Assembly (NCBI RefSeq): GCF_000737785.1
Contig: NZ_JPRO01000014.1
Coordinates: 62,001 to 126,000, forward strand
Source of the DNA: Chryseobacterium luteum
Lineage (GTDB): Bacteria; Bacteroidota; Bacteroidia; Flavobacteriales; Weeksellaceae
Reading direction: 5' to 3'
DNA length: 64,000 nucleotides
This document shows positions 24,211 to 35,862 of this stretch, one piece after another (the stretch's first letter is position 1; the number at the start of each line of letters is the position of its first letter). Under the pieces are notes generated by a model. The model worked only from the letters and a program-made list of their open reading frames with translations, was not told the origin of the DNA and made no database searches. The translations under genes were made by a program, and so were the position numbers.

Positions 24211-25629
24211 ATGAAAAAAATTATGACAACTTTGGGCTGTGTCACAGCCTTTTTTCTCCATGCACAAACTGTTGCCACTGACAATACATTCGGAACAAAC
24301 GGTATTTCCGTTTTAAGTCATCAGACCAACGGTAATTCTGTTGTAAATTCTATTGTCCAGAGTGATGGAAAGATTCTTGTTACAGGAATGCGAATCAACG
24401 GTGCTAATAACGAGGAGGTTTTTATTGCAAGATTGAATGCCAATGGAATTCCTGATACAACATTTGCAAACTCGGGATATTTTACGTCTTATCAGAATCC
24501 CAATGCTTATTCGGCAAATTTATTTTTGAATGGAAATAAAATACTGATTTTTTACCCGGAACAAGGAACATTCATTAAACTCAATAACGACGGTAGTGTT
24601 GACAATTCATTCGGGACCAATGGTATGGTAACTTTAGCTTCCACATCATACCAGGTTAAAAATATACTGATTGGGAATTATTTGTATGCTGTTAAAAATG
24701 TATCTTCACAAGTGATTTTGGATAAAATTGATATCAGCTCAGGTCTGGTTATCTCTTCATCAACAATTTCCGGGCTTACAAAATCAAATGGAATTTATTC
24801 CGGGCCAAATGGAAAACTAATCGTTAAATCAACTAATTATCAATCTCTAGCTACATCAATAACGCTTGTGAATACAGATGGCAGTTTGGATACGGCATTT
24901 GGCACAAACGGCAGTATGGTTGTAAGTTCTTTTGGCTCTTTGAATGAAGTTGAAGCGGCTTACGATTATATTTCAACAGATGATACCCAAAATATCATTT
25001 ATGCCTTATCGAATGAAAATGATTTTACGGTAACAGTTAAAAAATATTCTTCAAATGGTTTTCCGGTAACAGGTTTTGCCAATAACGGGAGCTTTGTTTT
25101 GGCCAATGCCACCATTTCCGGACTGGAAACACTTTCAGGTCAGATCTATTTCAGTGGCGCAAGTCTGCAGGGTGGAACAGCCAATCTTTTATTGGGAAGG
25201 TTACATTCTAATGGAACTTTAGACAATTCATTTGATAACGATGGTATTTATATTTACAATACAAATGCCTCATCAGAATGGGCCGAGAGTTTCAATATAC
25301 TATCACCTGCTTCTTTCATCATTGCGGGAGAAATTAGCGGAAACAGCAATAATATCTATGTAGGTAAATTTGTCGTTACGCAGACTCTTGCAACTTCAGA
25401 AGTAGATTCTAAGGAGGCAATTTGGTTTGAAAACCCGTTGAAGTCAAATTTAGTATATAAATCAAAAGAAAAGATTTCTCTTATAGAACTTTATTCGGCA
25501 GAAGGCAGGTTCATTAAAACTATTAAAGAAAATAACCAAAGCATCACTGATTTATCGAAAGGTTTATACATTGCAAAAATCAAATTTGAAAATGGAAGTT
25601 TTATAACTAAAAAATTGATCAAACATTAA
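24211..25629 (+). CDS. Delta-60 repeat protein with T9SS type A sorting tail
   Basis: 472-residue secreted protein. The signal peptide (MKKIMTTLGCVTAFFLHAQ) is followed by repeated units of the form D-T/N-S/T-F-G-T-N-G, as in DNTFGTNGISVL, DNSFGTNGMVTL and DTAFGTNGSMVV, each about 50-60 residues. These delta-60 repeats probably build a beta-propeller-like surface. The C-terminal 70 residues (FIKTIKENNQS, LSKGLYIAKIKFENG, KKLIKH) are a T9SS type A signal for export across the outer membrane. It is related to the two proteins encoded at 27592-30401. Confidence 0.85.
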   Translation: MKKIMTTLGCVTAFFLHAQTVATDNTFGTNGISVLSHQTNGNSVVNSIVQSDGKILVTGMRINGANNEEVFIARLNANGIPDTTFANSGYFTSYQNPNAYSANLFLNGNKILIFYPEQGTFIKLNNDGSVDNSFGTNGMVTLASTSYQVKNILIGNYLYAVKNVSSQVILDKIDISSGLVISSSTISGLTKSNGIYSGPNGKLIVKSTNYQSLATSITLVNTDGSLDTAFGTNGSMVVSSFGSLNEVEAAYDYISTDDTQNIIYALSNENDFTVTVKKYSSNGFPVTGFANNGSFVLANATISGLETLSGQIYFSGASLQGGTANLLLGRLHSNGTLDNSFDNDGIYIYNTNASSEWAESFNILSPASFIIAGEISGNSNNIYVGKFVVTQTLATSEVDSKEAIWFENPLKSNLVYKSKEKISLIELYSAEGRFIKTIKENNQSITDLSKGLYIAKIKFENGSFITKKLIKH

Positions 25630-25751
25630 TCCTCTTATAGTGGAATTTGGTTTTTTAACGATGAAATTGACGGAAAAATATTTGTAAGCTCCGCTTTAAA
25701 TTGAGTTTTAAGTTAGTCAAAATTTAAGTTTCATAAAGATTTTAAAATCAC

Positions 25752-25759
25752 TATTTTTG
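25752..25759 (+). promoter_or_regulatory. Candidate -7 element (TATTTTTG) for lysS
   Basis: TAnnTTTG match 23 bases upstream of the lysS ATG. No clear TTG at the upstream position, so moderate support. Confidence 0.4.
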
Positions 25760-25782
25760 CAATTCGAAAAAATTGAATTACA

Positions 25783-27483
25783 ATGCAATTATCAGAACAG
25801 GAAATCATTAGAAGAGAAAAGCTGAATAAGCTTGTTGAAATGGGAATCAATGCATTCCCGGCAGAAGAATACGTTATTACAGATACTACAGAATCTATAA
25901 AACAGGATTTTTCTGAAAGTAAACAGGTGAAGATTGCAGGAAGATTGATGTCCCGCAGAATTCAGGGGAAGGCTTCTTTTGCTGAATTGCAGGACTCTAC
26001 AGGAAAAATTCAGGTGTACTTCAACAGAGACGAAATCTGTACAGGTGAAGACAAAACTTTATATAACGACGTTTACAAACACCTTTTAGACATCGGTGAT
26101 ATCATCGGTATCGAAGGAGAACTGTTCACCACTCAGGTGGGTGAAAAAACAGTTTTGGTAAAAAACTTTACGCTGCTTACCAAAGCATTACGTCCGCTTC
26201 CACAAGCAAAAACGGATGAAAATGGAGTAGTACACGATGCTTTCAACGATCCTGAAATGAGATACAGACAGCGTTATGTAGATTTAACGGTGAATCCGCA
26301 GGTGAAAGAGATCTTTGTGAAAAGAACAAAACTGTTCAATGCAATGAGAACTTTCTTTAATGATGCAGGATATTTTGAAGTTGAAACTCCAATCTTACAG
26401 TCAATTCCAGGTGGAGCGGCTGCAAGACCGTTTATCACGCATCATAATGCTTTAGATATTCCATTATATTTAAGAATTGCGAACGAATTGTATCTGAAAA
26501 GATTGATCGTTGGTGGATTTGACGGTGTTTATGAATTCTCAAAAAACTTCAGAAATGAAGGGATGGACAGAACACACAATCCGGAATTTACAGCAATGGA
26601 AATTTATGTAGCCTACAAAGACTACAACTGGATGATGGATTTTACGGAAAAATTATTGGAATTCTGCGCAACTTCTGTGAACGGAAATTCAGAATCTACT
26701 TTCGGTGAACATACGATCAGTTGGAAAGCGCCATATCCAAGAGTTTCTATGACGGAAGCAATCCAAAAATATACAGGTTTCGATATCACAGGGAAAACGG
26801 AGCAGGAATTGTTCGATTTCGCTAAATCTATCGGAATTGATGTCAATGAAACGATGGGTAAAGGAAAACTGATTGATGAAATTTTTGGTGAAAAATGTGA
26901 AGGAAACTTCATTCAGCCGACTTTCATTACTGATTATCCGATCGAAATGTCTCCATTAACGAAGAAACACAGAAGCAAAGAAGGTCTTACGGAACGTTTT
27001 GAATTAATGGTTTGCGGTAAAGAAATTGCCAATGCTTATTCAGAATTAAATGACCCGATTGACCAGAGAGAACGTTTCGAAGAGCAGCTGAAATTAGCCG
27101 AAAAAGGAGATGATGAAGCTGGACAATTCATTGATGAAGACTTCTTAAGAGCTTTAGAATACGGAATGCCGCCAACTTCAGGCTTAGGAATCGGAATGGA
27201 CAGATTGATTATGTTCTTAACGAATAATCCATCTATCCAGGAAGTATTGTTCTTCCCTCAGATGAGACCTGAAAAAACAGTACCCCAAATCGAATTAGGT
27301 GAAGATGAAAAAGTAATTCTTGAAATTTTAAATTCCCAGGAAGAGCCCTTTTCATTAGCTGAGGTGAAGGAAAGAAGTCAGTTATCCGGTAAAAAATGGG
27401 ATAAAGCTTCTAAAACTTTGACTAAAAATAATTTGGTGAAGGTGGAGAAAATTGATGAGAATGTTTTGATGAAACTGGTTTAA
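25783..27483 (+). CDS. lysS: Lysine--tRNA ligase (class II)
   Basis: 566-residue class II lysyl-tRNA synthetase. It has an N-terminal OB-fold (KIAGRLMSRRIQGKASFAELQD) and class II motif 2 in FRNEGMDRTHNPEFT. Motif 3 is GLGIGMDRLIMFLTN. The C-terminal extension of about 60 residues (from DEKVILEILN) is a small helical or winged domain found in Bacteroidota LysS. It is essential and monocistronic, with its own promoter and terminator, although it sits between two T9SS-secreted repeat-protein genes. Confidence 0.97.
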   Translation: MQLSEQEIIRREKLNKLVEMGINAFPAEEYVITDTTESIKQDFSESKQVKIAGRLMSRRIQGKASFAELQDSTGKIQVYFNRDEICTGEDKTLYNDVYKHLLDIGDIIGIEGELFTTQVGEKTVLVKNFTLLTKALRPLPQAKTDENGVVHDAFNDPEMRYRQRYVDLTVNPQVKEIFVKRTKLFNAMRTFFNDAGYFEVETPILQSIPGGAAARPFITHHNALDIPLYLRIANELYLKRLIVGGFDGVYEFSKNFRNEGMDRTHNPEFTAMEIYVAYKDYNWMMDFTEKLLEFCATSVNGNSESTFGEHTISWKAPYPRVSMTEAIQKYTGFDITGKTEQELFDFAKSIGIDVNETMGKGKLIDEIFGEKCEGNFIQPTFITDYPIEMSPLTKKHRSKEGLTERFELMVCGKEIANAYSELNDPIDQRERFEEQLKLAEKGDDEAGQFIDEDFLRALEYGMPPTSGLGIGMDRLIMFLTNNPSIQEVLFFPQMRPEKTVPQIELGEDEKVILEILNSQEEPFSLAEVKERSQLSGKKWDKASKTLTKNNLVKVEKIDENVLMKLV

Positions 27484-27509
27484 AATCAATTAGAAATAAA
27501 AATATTAAG

Positions 27510-27536
27510 AGCAGGCTAAAAAAGTCTGCTTTTTTC
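27510..27536 (+). terminator. Terminator after lysS
   Basis: AGCAG/CTGCT stem with an 11-base loop followed by TTTTTT. Confidence 0.55.
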
Positions 27537-27591
27537 ATTTTCCTGTGGAAAAAAAAGTTATTTTTGAAAAATAATAAAACACACTTGAATA

Positions 27592-29016
27592 ATGAAAAAA
27601 ATAATTACGGCAATTCTTGCCTGTAATCTTGCGTATTCTTATGCGCAAATTAACTTAACCCCAGATTCTAATTTCGGAAACAATGGCACTGTAGATTTAG
27701 GACCTAATCTAAGTAGAATTCTTTCTTACCGTTTTTTAAATGATAAGATTATGATTCAAAACTATGATTTAACAAATCCAAATCTTACTTATTCCAGAAT
27801 TTCAATGCTGAATAATGATGGGAGTTTATATACAAATTTTGGAGCGGGTGGTTCATTTCTTTTGCCAACCAGTTATAATGGTAACAATGATGCCGATTTT
27901 GTACACCATCTCAACTCATCCTATATCCTGATGATTTCTGGTAGAAAATATTTGTATAACGGGAGTTTAGATCAGACCTACGGTAACAACGGTCAAACAC
28001 AGGTGTATCCTGAAGAGATTTATCGTAAAGTGCTGCCGAACGGCAAGTTACTCATTAGAACCATCAATGATTTTTATCAATATACATCAACAGGGAACTT
28101 AGACACTACTTTCGGGAATAACGGAAGTGTTTCTACAAATAATCTTTTAACAAACTATAACTATCCAATCTTTAATTATCAAGATAATTTCGTGCCTTTA
28201 AGCTCAGGTAATTCAGTTTTAGAATATGATAGTAATTACGGTAGATTGAGGAAAATGAATTATGTCAGCGGTAATTATGACGCTAGTTTTAGTGTCGATG
28301 GAAATGCACAATACACCAACGGAACGTCAGGTACTATTATGAAATTTCATGTGTTAAGTGATCATTCGTTGATTAATTATTTGTTTGACAGTAATAATCC
28401 GAATTCAAAATTTTTAACCAAAACATTATCAACAGGAATGTTGGATTCGGCATTGGGTAATAATGGTAAAATTGATTTGCCAGGAAACGTAAACGGTGTT
28501 AGTTTATTGTATAATCAGGATTTTGCGGTTGTCAATGAAACTAATTATATCGTTCCGGTATTTGATGATAGTTATCCAAAAAAGATGTATCTCGCCAATT
28601 TTAATAACAATGGATTAAGTACGATTAACAGTCAGAATCTTTTAGATACTGGAATCACCACGGCTATGGTTAATCCTGATGATAAAGTATTTATTTCGGT
28701 AAAGAATGGTTATCTCTATCTTTTTGTAAACCCGACTATTATCAAAAGATATTTGATATCAGAAAACGTACTTTCTGCAAACGAAACTAAAGCAGATGCA
28801 CAACTTAGCTTTGCCAATCCTTTTAAAAACGAACTAAATTTAATTACGGATGTGAGAATAAAATCTGTAGAGATGTATGATGAAAGCGGACGTATGGTTT
28901 TGAAAAAGAATACAAAGAAAAATATTGATACATCAGATTTAGAAAAAGGAATTTATTTCATAAAAGTAACTACGGAATCGAATCAAGTAATTTCCAAGAA
29001 AGGAATTAAAAATTAG
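27592..29016 (+). CDS. T9SS type A sorting domain protein, delta-60-like (paralog 2)
   Basis: 474-residue secreted protein: signal peptide MKKIITAILACNLAYSYAQ, degenerate delta-60 units (DSNFGNNGTVDL, DQTYGNNGQTQV, DTTFGNNGSVST), then a T9SS type A tail (VEMYDESGRMVLKKN, LEKGIYFIKVTTESNQ, KKGIKN). Very similar in plan and tail sequence to the next gene, whose start lies nine bases after this stop. The pair therefore looks like a tandem duplication and probably one transcript. Confidence 0.85.
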   Translation: MKKIITAILACNLAYSYAQINLTPDSNFGNNGTVDLGPNLSRILSYRFLNDKIMIQNYDLTNPNLTYSRISMLNNDGSLYTNFGAGGSFLLPTSYNGNNDADFVHHLNSSYILMISGRKYLYNGSLDQTYGNNGQTQVYPEEIYRKVLPNGKLLIRTINDFYQYTSTGNLDTTFGNNGSVSTNNLLTNYNYPIFNYQDNFVPLSSGNSVLEYDSNYGRLRKMNYVSGNYDASFSVDGNAQYTNGTSGTIMKFHVLSDHSLINYLFDSNNPNSKFLTKTLSTGMLDSALGNNGKIDLPGNVNGVSLLYNQDFAVVNETNYIVPVFDDSYPKKMYLANFNNNGLSTINSQNLLDTGITTAMVNPDDKVFISVKNGYLYLFVNPTIIKRYLISENVLSANETKADAQLSFANPFKNELNLITDVRIKSVEMYDESGRMVLKKNTKKNIDTSDLEKGIYFIKVTTESNQVISKKGIKN

Positions 29017-29024
29017 AATTGACA

Positions 29025-30401
29025 ATGAAAAAAATATTAACGGCAATTTTTGCGTGCAGTATTGCCTATTCTTTTGCACAAATTACGATTTCAAAAGATC
29101 TTTCTTACGGAAATAATGGTGTCGTTACCTTAGGTAGTTATGTAACAAGTGAAACGGACTATATAAAACCAATGGACAACAGCGAAGTTTTGCTATCTGT
29201 TTATAATCCGGGTGGAGCAAAATTTATTAAACTGAAAACTGACGGAACTTATAATCCTGCTTTTGGTACTAATGGGGTTTTAACCGTTACAGATGATCGG
29301 ATTTTAAGTATCCATAACAACTATTTTTATGGTGGGAGAGAGTTTGAGGGGCGATATTATATCAAAAGATATCTTCTGACTAGCGGAAGTTTAGATACAA
29401 GTTTCGGAGTAAATGGAGTTTTGGATGCGGGATTAATGTACCAGGCCACAATGATTACACAGCCAGACGGAAAAATCTTGGTAAGATCACAAAATGGGTT
29501 CAAAAGATATTCATCGGTAGGTGTTCTTGATACTTCTTTTGCTAATAATGGGTTTTATGATGTTCACAATGCATATGGAACGCATAGCTTGAAACTTTCT
29601 GGCAATAATTTATATGAATATGGCTCTGAATGGGCTACTGATTATGGTATTTATAAAAGAAATATTGCTTTAGCAAACACAGATACGAGCTACGGAGTAA
29701 ACGGGAAATCATTACCGGGATGCCCCTCGGGAAATATGGGTTACGGCTATCCACAATATCTTGATACAGAAGGAGAGGTTGTTTTTTTGCATGAAAACAG
29801 TATTTCAAAGAAGCTTTCAGACGGAAATTCTGATATTTCGTTTGCTAATAATGGATGTTTAGATCTACAGACATCTTTTAGCGGCCAGACTTTTAAATAT
29901 AATCAGATTTTTCATTATAATAATCAACGGTTTTATTTTATTCTTAAAAACGAATCAAATCCTACCGATGGCTCGGTTAAGTTTGTTATTTATAATAAAA
30001 ACGGAAATCTCATGACTATAAATAATCAATCTTTTTACGAAACCAATCTGATTGATGATCAATATGGCTACATTGGTACAACAGTGGTGGGGAATTATCT
30101 TTATATGATTGGCTTTTCTAAAGTGTCAAGATATATTTTATCCGAAACAAGTCTTGGAGTTGAAGGAGCTAATAATCAAAAAACTGAGTTAGATTTTGTT
30201 AATCCTTTCAAAAATGAATTAAATTTAAATACCAATGAAAAAATAAAATCAGTTGAAATTTATGATGAAGCAGGACGTTCAGTGTTAAAAGCAAACGCAA
30301 CAAAAAACATCAATACTTCTATGCTGGAAAAAGGAGTTTACTTTATTAAAATTATCACAGAGCAAAATCAAATAATTTCCAAGAAAGGAATTAAAAACTA
30401 A
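29025..30401 (+). CDS. T9SS type A sorting domain protein, delta-60-like (paralog 3)
   Basis: 458-residue secreted protein with signal peptide MKKILTAIFACSIAYSFAQ, delta-60-like units (DLSYGNNGVVTL, NPAFGTNGVLTV, DTSFGVNGVLDA, DTSFANNGFYDV) and a T9SS type A tail ending KKGIKN. The ATG at 29025 is preferred over an in-frame TTG two codons earlier. The tail (SVEIYDEAGRSVLKANATKN) closely follows that of the upstream paralog. The ligand or partner is unknown; family members are found on the cell surface or in the medium. Confidence 0.85.
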   Translation: MKKILTAIFACSIAYSFAQITISKDLSYGNNGVVTLGSYVTSETDYIKPMDNSEVLLSVYNPGGAKFIKLKTDGTYNPAFGTNGVLTVTDDRILSIHNNYFYGGREFEGRYYIKRYLLTSGSLDTSFGVNGVLDAGLMYQATMITQPDGKILVRSQNGFKRYSSVGVLDTSFANNGFYDVHNAYGTHSLKLSGNNLYEYGSEWATDYGIYKRNIALANTDTSYGVNGKSLPGCPSGNMGYGYPQYLDTEGEVVFLHENSISKKLSDGNSDISFANNGCLDLQTSFSGQTFKYNQIFHYNNQRFYFILKNESNPTDGSVKFVIYNKNGNLMTINNQSFYETNLIDDQYGYIGTTVVGNYLYMIGFSKVSRYILSETSLGVEGANNQKTELDFVNPFKNELNLNTNEKIKSVEIYDEAGRSVLKANATKNINTSMLEKGVYFIKIITEQNQIISKKGIKN

Positions 30402-30415
30402 AATTTAAATAAATT

Positions 30416-30441
30416 AAATCCTGAAAATATTTTCAGGATTT
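30416..30441. terminator. Bidirectional terminator between T9SS gene and cydB
   Basis: Perfect inverted repeat AAATCCTGAAAA-TA-TTTTCAGGATTT, flanked by T-runs on the + side and lying between convergent genes. Confidence 0.75.
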
Positions 30442-30482
30442 TTATTTTTAAGGTCAAATCAGTAAGTGGAGAGTGTCCTTCC

Positions 30483-31487
30483 TTACTTTCTCTGCTTACT
30501 AAACGAAAACATCAGATAAAACAAAAACGGAAGAATAAATAAAGAACCCAGCATCAGTGCCCATCCCAAAGCTGCAATCGTTTTCGGAGGAGCCATATGC
30601 GCCAGAAGAGAAAGATGCTGCCCATTTCCCAGTAAAATAATATCAGGATTATGCTGATACGTAGCTGCAACCAGGATCATCACCATCTGAAAACCTGCAA
30701 GTGCCCGTACCGGAAGCAATTTTCTCCGGTTCATCGCGCGGAGGATAAGTCCCAGCGCAACAGTAGCAAAGGAAATCGCCATAATCCCCAATGGTTTTGA
30801 AAACACCCACTTCACAAGAGGAATATCAGAAATGTAAGCCGTTAAAAACACCAGTATACCTGTGATCACTACAAAAATCATGGTCTGTTTGGATTTTTTG
30901 ATCATCAGGGTAAGATCAGCCTTATCACGGGTTTCTCTTAATGAAAAAATAGAAGCCAGATAAGCGCAGAGTGCCACGGTAAACAGACCTACGGAAACTC
31001 CGAACCAGTTCAGCCAGCTGAAAATATACAAATCTAAAAATCCAACGGCATCAGGATTGATGGAATGTGAAACAGTTGCAGCTGCAATTAAACCTAAGAA
31101 AAAAGGCGTTAAAAGGCTTGCATAATAGAAAATCTGCGTATATAATACCTGCATCTTATCTTTCACAGCATCATAATGCCTGAACGTAAAGGCCGTTCCC
31201 CTTGCAATAATTCCCAAAAGCATCAATACCAAAGGAATATGAAGGTAAGTCGACATGGTCGTGTAAATTTCAGGGAAGCCCACAAAAAGAATAACGATCG
31301 CAATGATCAGCCACATATGATTGGCCTCCCATACAGGTGCAATCGACTCATACATGATTTCCTGTGTCTTGTGGCGGGCTTTTTTATGGGTGAAAAGCTC
31401 TACAATTCCGGCTCCGAAATCTGCACCGCCCAAAATAATATAAAGGCAGATAGAAAGCCATAGAAAACCTATAACAACGTAGATCAT
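30483..31487 (-). CDS. cydB: Cytochrome bd quinol oxidase subunit II
   Basis: 334-residue integral membrane protein with about eight hydrophobic segments. It starts MIYVVIGFLWLSICLYIILGGADFGAGI, and GGADFGAG is the family signature. EANHMWLI and the C-terminal HMAPPKTIAALGW region are also typical. Together with CydA it forms the high-affinity bd oxidase that reduces oxygen with menaquinol. Its first four bases overlap the end of cydA (ATGA). Confidence 0.94.
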   Translation of the reverse strand: MIYVVIGFLWLSICLYIILGGADFGAGIVELFTHKKARHKTQEIMYESIAPVWEANHMWLIIAIVILFVGFPEIYTTMSTYLHIPLVLMLLGIIARGTAFTFRHYDAVKDKMQVLYTQIFYYASLLTPFFLGLIAAATVSHSINPDAVGFLDLYIFSWLNWFGVSVGLFTVALCAYLASIFSLRETRDKADLTLMIKKSKQTMIFVVITGILVFLTAYISDIPLVKWVFSKPLGIMAISFATVALGLILRAMNRRKLLPVRALAGFQMVMILVAATYQHNPDIILLGNGQHLSLLAHMAPPKTIAALGWALMLGSLFILPFLFYLMFSFSKQRK

Positions 31488-32827
31488 GATTTTTTGTTTT
31501 TATCGTTAAACTGAGCGTCTGTAGGGTCATAAAGTTTCGGTACCATCTGGATCTGTCTCCTCAAAAGAAAGATAATGATCAATGATAATGATACGAAAAT
31601 AGCAGTAAAGAAATAGAAAGAATACTGTATTCCCGGCATAGGCGTCACCGCATCTGCTGTCCTCATGATTCCGTAGATGATCCAGGGCTGTCTTCCGACT
31701 TCAGTTACAGTCCATCCGGCTTCCAGAGCAATATATCCGAAAGGCGTTGCAATTAAAAATGTTTTTAAAAGCCAGTTTTTGTTCAGCCATTCCTTTTTGA
31801 AAAAGAAAGAATACAGATAAATACCCCCGATACAGATCATCACGACACCGAAGAAGATCATGATCTGGAAAGCGTAATGAACAACCGCTACCGGAGGCCA
31901 TTCGTCACGGGGAAAATCTTTTAATCCTTTTACCTCATGATTGAAATCATTGCTCACCAGGAAGCTTAATACTTTCGGAATTTTAACGGCATATTTCACT
32001 TCTCCCTTTTCTTCATCAGGAATCCCTCCAAGTATAAACGGTGCCCCTTTTTCAGTTTCAAAATGAGCTTCCATTGCCGCAAGCTTAATAGGCTGTCTTT
32101 CCGCAACAGATTTGGCAGCAACATCACCGCTTAAAGGTGCTCCGAAAGCCCCGATCAAGGCAAATCCGGCAGCAATCCTGAATGCTTTTGTATGGAATTC
32201 CACATTCTTTTTCTTCATAATTAAAAAGGCATGCACCCCTGCAACGGCAAATCCCGTCGCACAGAATGCAGCAACCGTCATATGAAGAGCCTGGGGGAAC
32301 CATGCATCATTAAACATCGCTTTAATGGGATCTATATTGACATACTGTCCATCAATATAATCAAAACCCGAAGGTGAATTCATCCAGGCGTTAGCTGCCA
32401 CCACCAGAATACCGGAAGCCAGTCCGCTTAGTCCTACCAGAAATCCGCAGAACCAATGGAACCATTTGTTGAATTTTTCCCAGCCGTATAAAAAGAACCC
32501 GATTGCGATTGCTTCAATAAAAAATGCAGTTCCTTCAAGAGAAAAAGGCATTCCGAAGATGGGGCCTGCGTGTTTCATAAACCCCGGCCACAAAAGTCCG
32601 AGCTCAAAAGAAAGCATGGTTCCTGAAACGGCTCCGGTGGCAAAAAGAATGGCAACTCCCTTGCTCCAGGCTTTTGTAAGGCCTTTATATACCTCATTAT
32701 TGGTCTTCAGGTATTTCCAGTGTGCAAAAGCCATCAGGAAAGGCATCACCATTCCCACACAGGCAAAAATGATATGAAAGCCAAGCGAGAGGGCCATCTG
32801 CGCTCGGGCTGCAATAAAATCATCCAT
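31484..32827 (-). CDS. cydA: Cytochrome bd quinol oxidase subunit I
   Basis: 447-residue subunit carrying the heme groups. It starts MDDFIAARAQMALSLGFHIIF, with the conserved b595-ligand His in LGFHI. ALHMTVAAFCATGF holds the b558 His, and WTVTEVGRQPWIIYG is a CydA signature. The protein is shorter than E. coli CydA (522 residues) because the quinol loop is compact, as is usual in Bacteroidota. Start chosen at the second Met of the frame, giving the usual N-terminus. Cotranscribed with cydB. Confidence 0.94.
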   Translation of the reverse strand: MDDFIAARAQMALSLGFHIIFACVGMVMPFLMAFAHWKYLKTNNEVYKGLTKAWSKGVAILFATGAVSGTMLSFELGLLWPGFMKHAGPIFGMPFSLEGTAFFIEAIAIGFFLYGWEKFNKWFHWFCGFLVGLSGLASGILVVAANAWMNSPSGFDYIDGQYVNIDPIKAMFNDAWFPQALHMTVAAFCATGFAVAGVHAFLIMKKKNVEFHTKAFRIAAGFALIGAFGAPLSGDVAAKSVAERQPIKLAAMEAHFETEKGAPFILGGIPDEEKGEVKYAVKIPKVLSFLVSNDFNHEVKGLKDFPRDEWPPVAVVHYAFQIMIFFGVVMICIGGIYLYSFFFKKEWLNKNWLLKTFLIATPFGYIALEAGWTVTEVGRQPWIIYGIMRTADAVTPMPGIQYSFYFFTAIFVSLSLIIIFLLRRQIQMVPKLYDPTDAQFNDKNKKS

Positions 32828-33203
32828 AATAATCAACTTTTGAGTAAATAAATTTAAGCATAAAATACGGATGTGTAATATGATTTAATGCAGTTGAAAT
32901 TTGGCAAATAGATGATAACTTTGAATTTTTTTGTGCGTTAGAAATTCTTTATTTCTGCCCGTAATTCGATCCTTTTTAATGTCTTTTGAGATTTGGAAAG
33001 ACCGATATTACAATAGAATTGATGACCTGATGAAGTGACAATTATTTCTCTTTGTCAATCTTGTTTTCTTTGAATGAAAGAATACTTGTTAAGATATGGT
33101 GAGCTGGAAAGGATATTTTACTCAAAATACAGGATATTTTAGAATATAATTTATTTTAAAAAGGTATTTTATTTTTCTCTCCTAAAGCTTTATATTTGTT
33201 ATT
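32828..33203. other. Intergenic region between divergent cydA and HTH regulator genes
   Basis: 376 bases, A/T-rich. It must hold the cydAB promoter (minus strand) and the regulator promoter (TATATTTG at 33191-33198). No RNA gene, repeat or open frame of interest was seen here. Confidence 0.6.
33191..33198 (+). promoter_or_regulatory. -7 promoter element (TATATTTG) of the HTH gene
   Basis: Exact TAnnTTTG five bases before the ATG at 33204. Initiation there would give an almost leaderless message, or translation could begin at the next ATG (33219). Confidence 0.45.
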
Positions 33204-33635
33204 ATGATTGACACAGATATGCAGAATAAAAAAATACATCAGGGCCGAAATATCAAGCGTTTTAGGGAAATGCTCGGTATCAAGCAGGAAGCACTGGCTT
33301 TTGAGCTGGGTGATGACTGGAACCAGAAGAAGATTTCCCTCCTTGAGCAGAAAGAAACTGTAGAATCCGATATTTTAGCAAAAGTTGCGGGTATTCTTAA
33401 AGTTCCTGCTGAAGCTATTGAGAATTTTGATGAAGAGCAGGCGATCAGTATAATTTCAAATACAGCATCTTTTGATAATTGTCAGCAACCCGCGTTTTTC
33501 AATTTTCAACCTACATTCAATCCGATTGATAAAATTGTAGAATTGTATGATGAAAAAATAGCTTTGTACGAAAGGATGCTGAAAGAGAAAGATGATATGC
33601 TTGGAAGACTTGAAAAATTGATCGAAAAGAGATAA
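33204..33635 (+). CDS. XRE-family transcriptional regulator
   Basis: 143 residues. The N-terminal helix-turn-helix is IKRFREMLGIKQEALAFELGDDWNQKKISLLEQKE (about residues 18-52). A second part (PTFNPIDKIVELYDEKIALYERMLKEKDDMLGRLEKLIEKR) looks like a coiled coil for dimerisation. Regulators of this short HTH plus coiled-coil type are common in Flavobacteriia. The target is unknown; it lies divergent from cydAB and upstream of gyrB. The start may be Met6 (33219) because the promoter box is very close to the first ATG. Confidence 0.8.
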   Translation: MIDTDMQNKKIHQGRNIKRFREMLGIKQEALAFELGDDWNQKKISLLEQKETVESDILAKVAGILKVPAEAIENFDEEQAISIISNTASFDNCQQPAFFNFQPTFNPIDKIVELYDEKIALYERMLKEKDDMLGRLEKLIEKR

Positions 33636-33715
33636 AGGTCAGGATTATCTTTAAAATGATAAAAAATTGATCCTGAAAAACATAAAGTTCGCTGGTACAG
33701 GAACCATAAAAACAG

Positions 33716-33738
33716 AGCAGGCCAAGGTCTGCTTTTTT
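33716..33738 (+). terminator. Terminator after the HTH gene
   Basis: AGCAG-GCCAAGGT-CTGCT stem-loop followed by TTTTTT; nearly the same hairpin as the one after lysS. Confidence 0.55.
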
Positions 33739-33807
33739 ATATTTTAAACAATACTTTTTTGACATACTTTAACTTTGATAAGTCGAAAAAAATCACGATA
33801 TTTGTAG

Positions 33808-35775
<1,968 letters not shown>

Positions 35776-35795
35776 TTGTTATTAAAAATATATTC

Positions 35796-35825
35796 AAAAA
35801 AGCTTCTAAGTGTTAGAAGCTTTTT
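35796..35825 (+). terminator. Terminator after gyrB
   Basis: AAAAAGCTTCTAA-GTG-TTAGAAGCTTTTT, a long perfect stem ending in T-rich sequence. Confidence 0.8.
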
Positions 35826-35862
35826 CTATATTTGATGCGAACCAATAAAAAATAATAATAAT

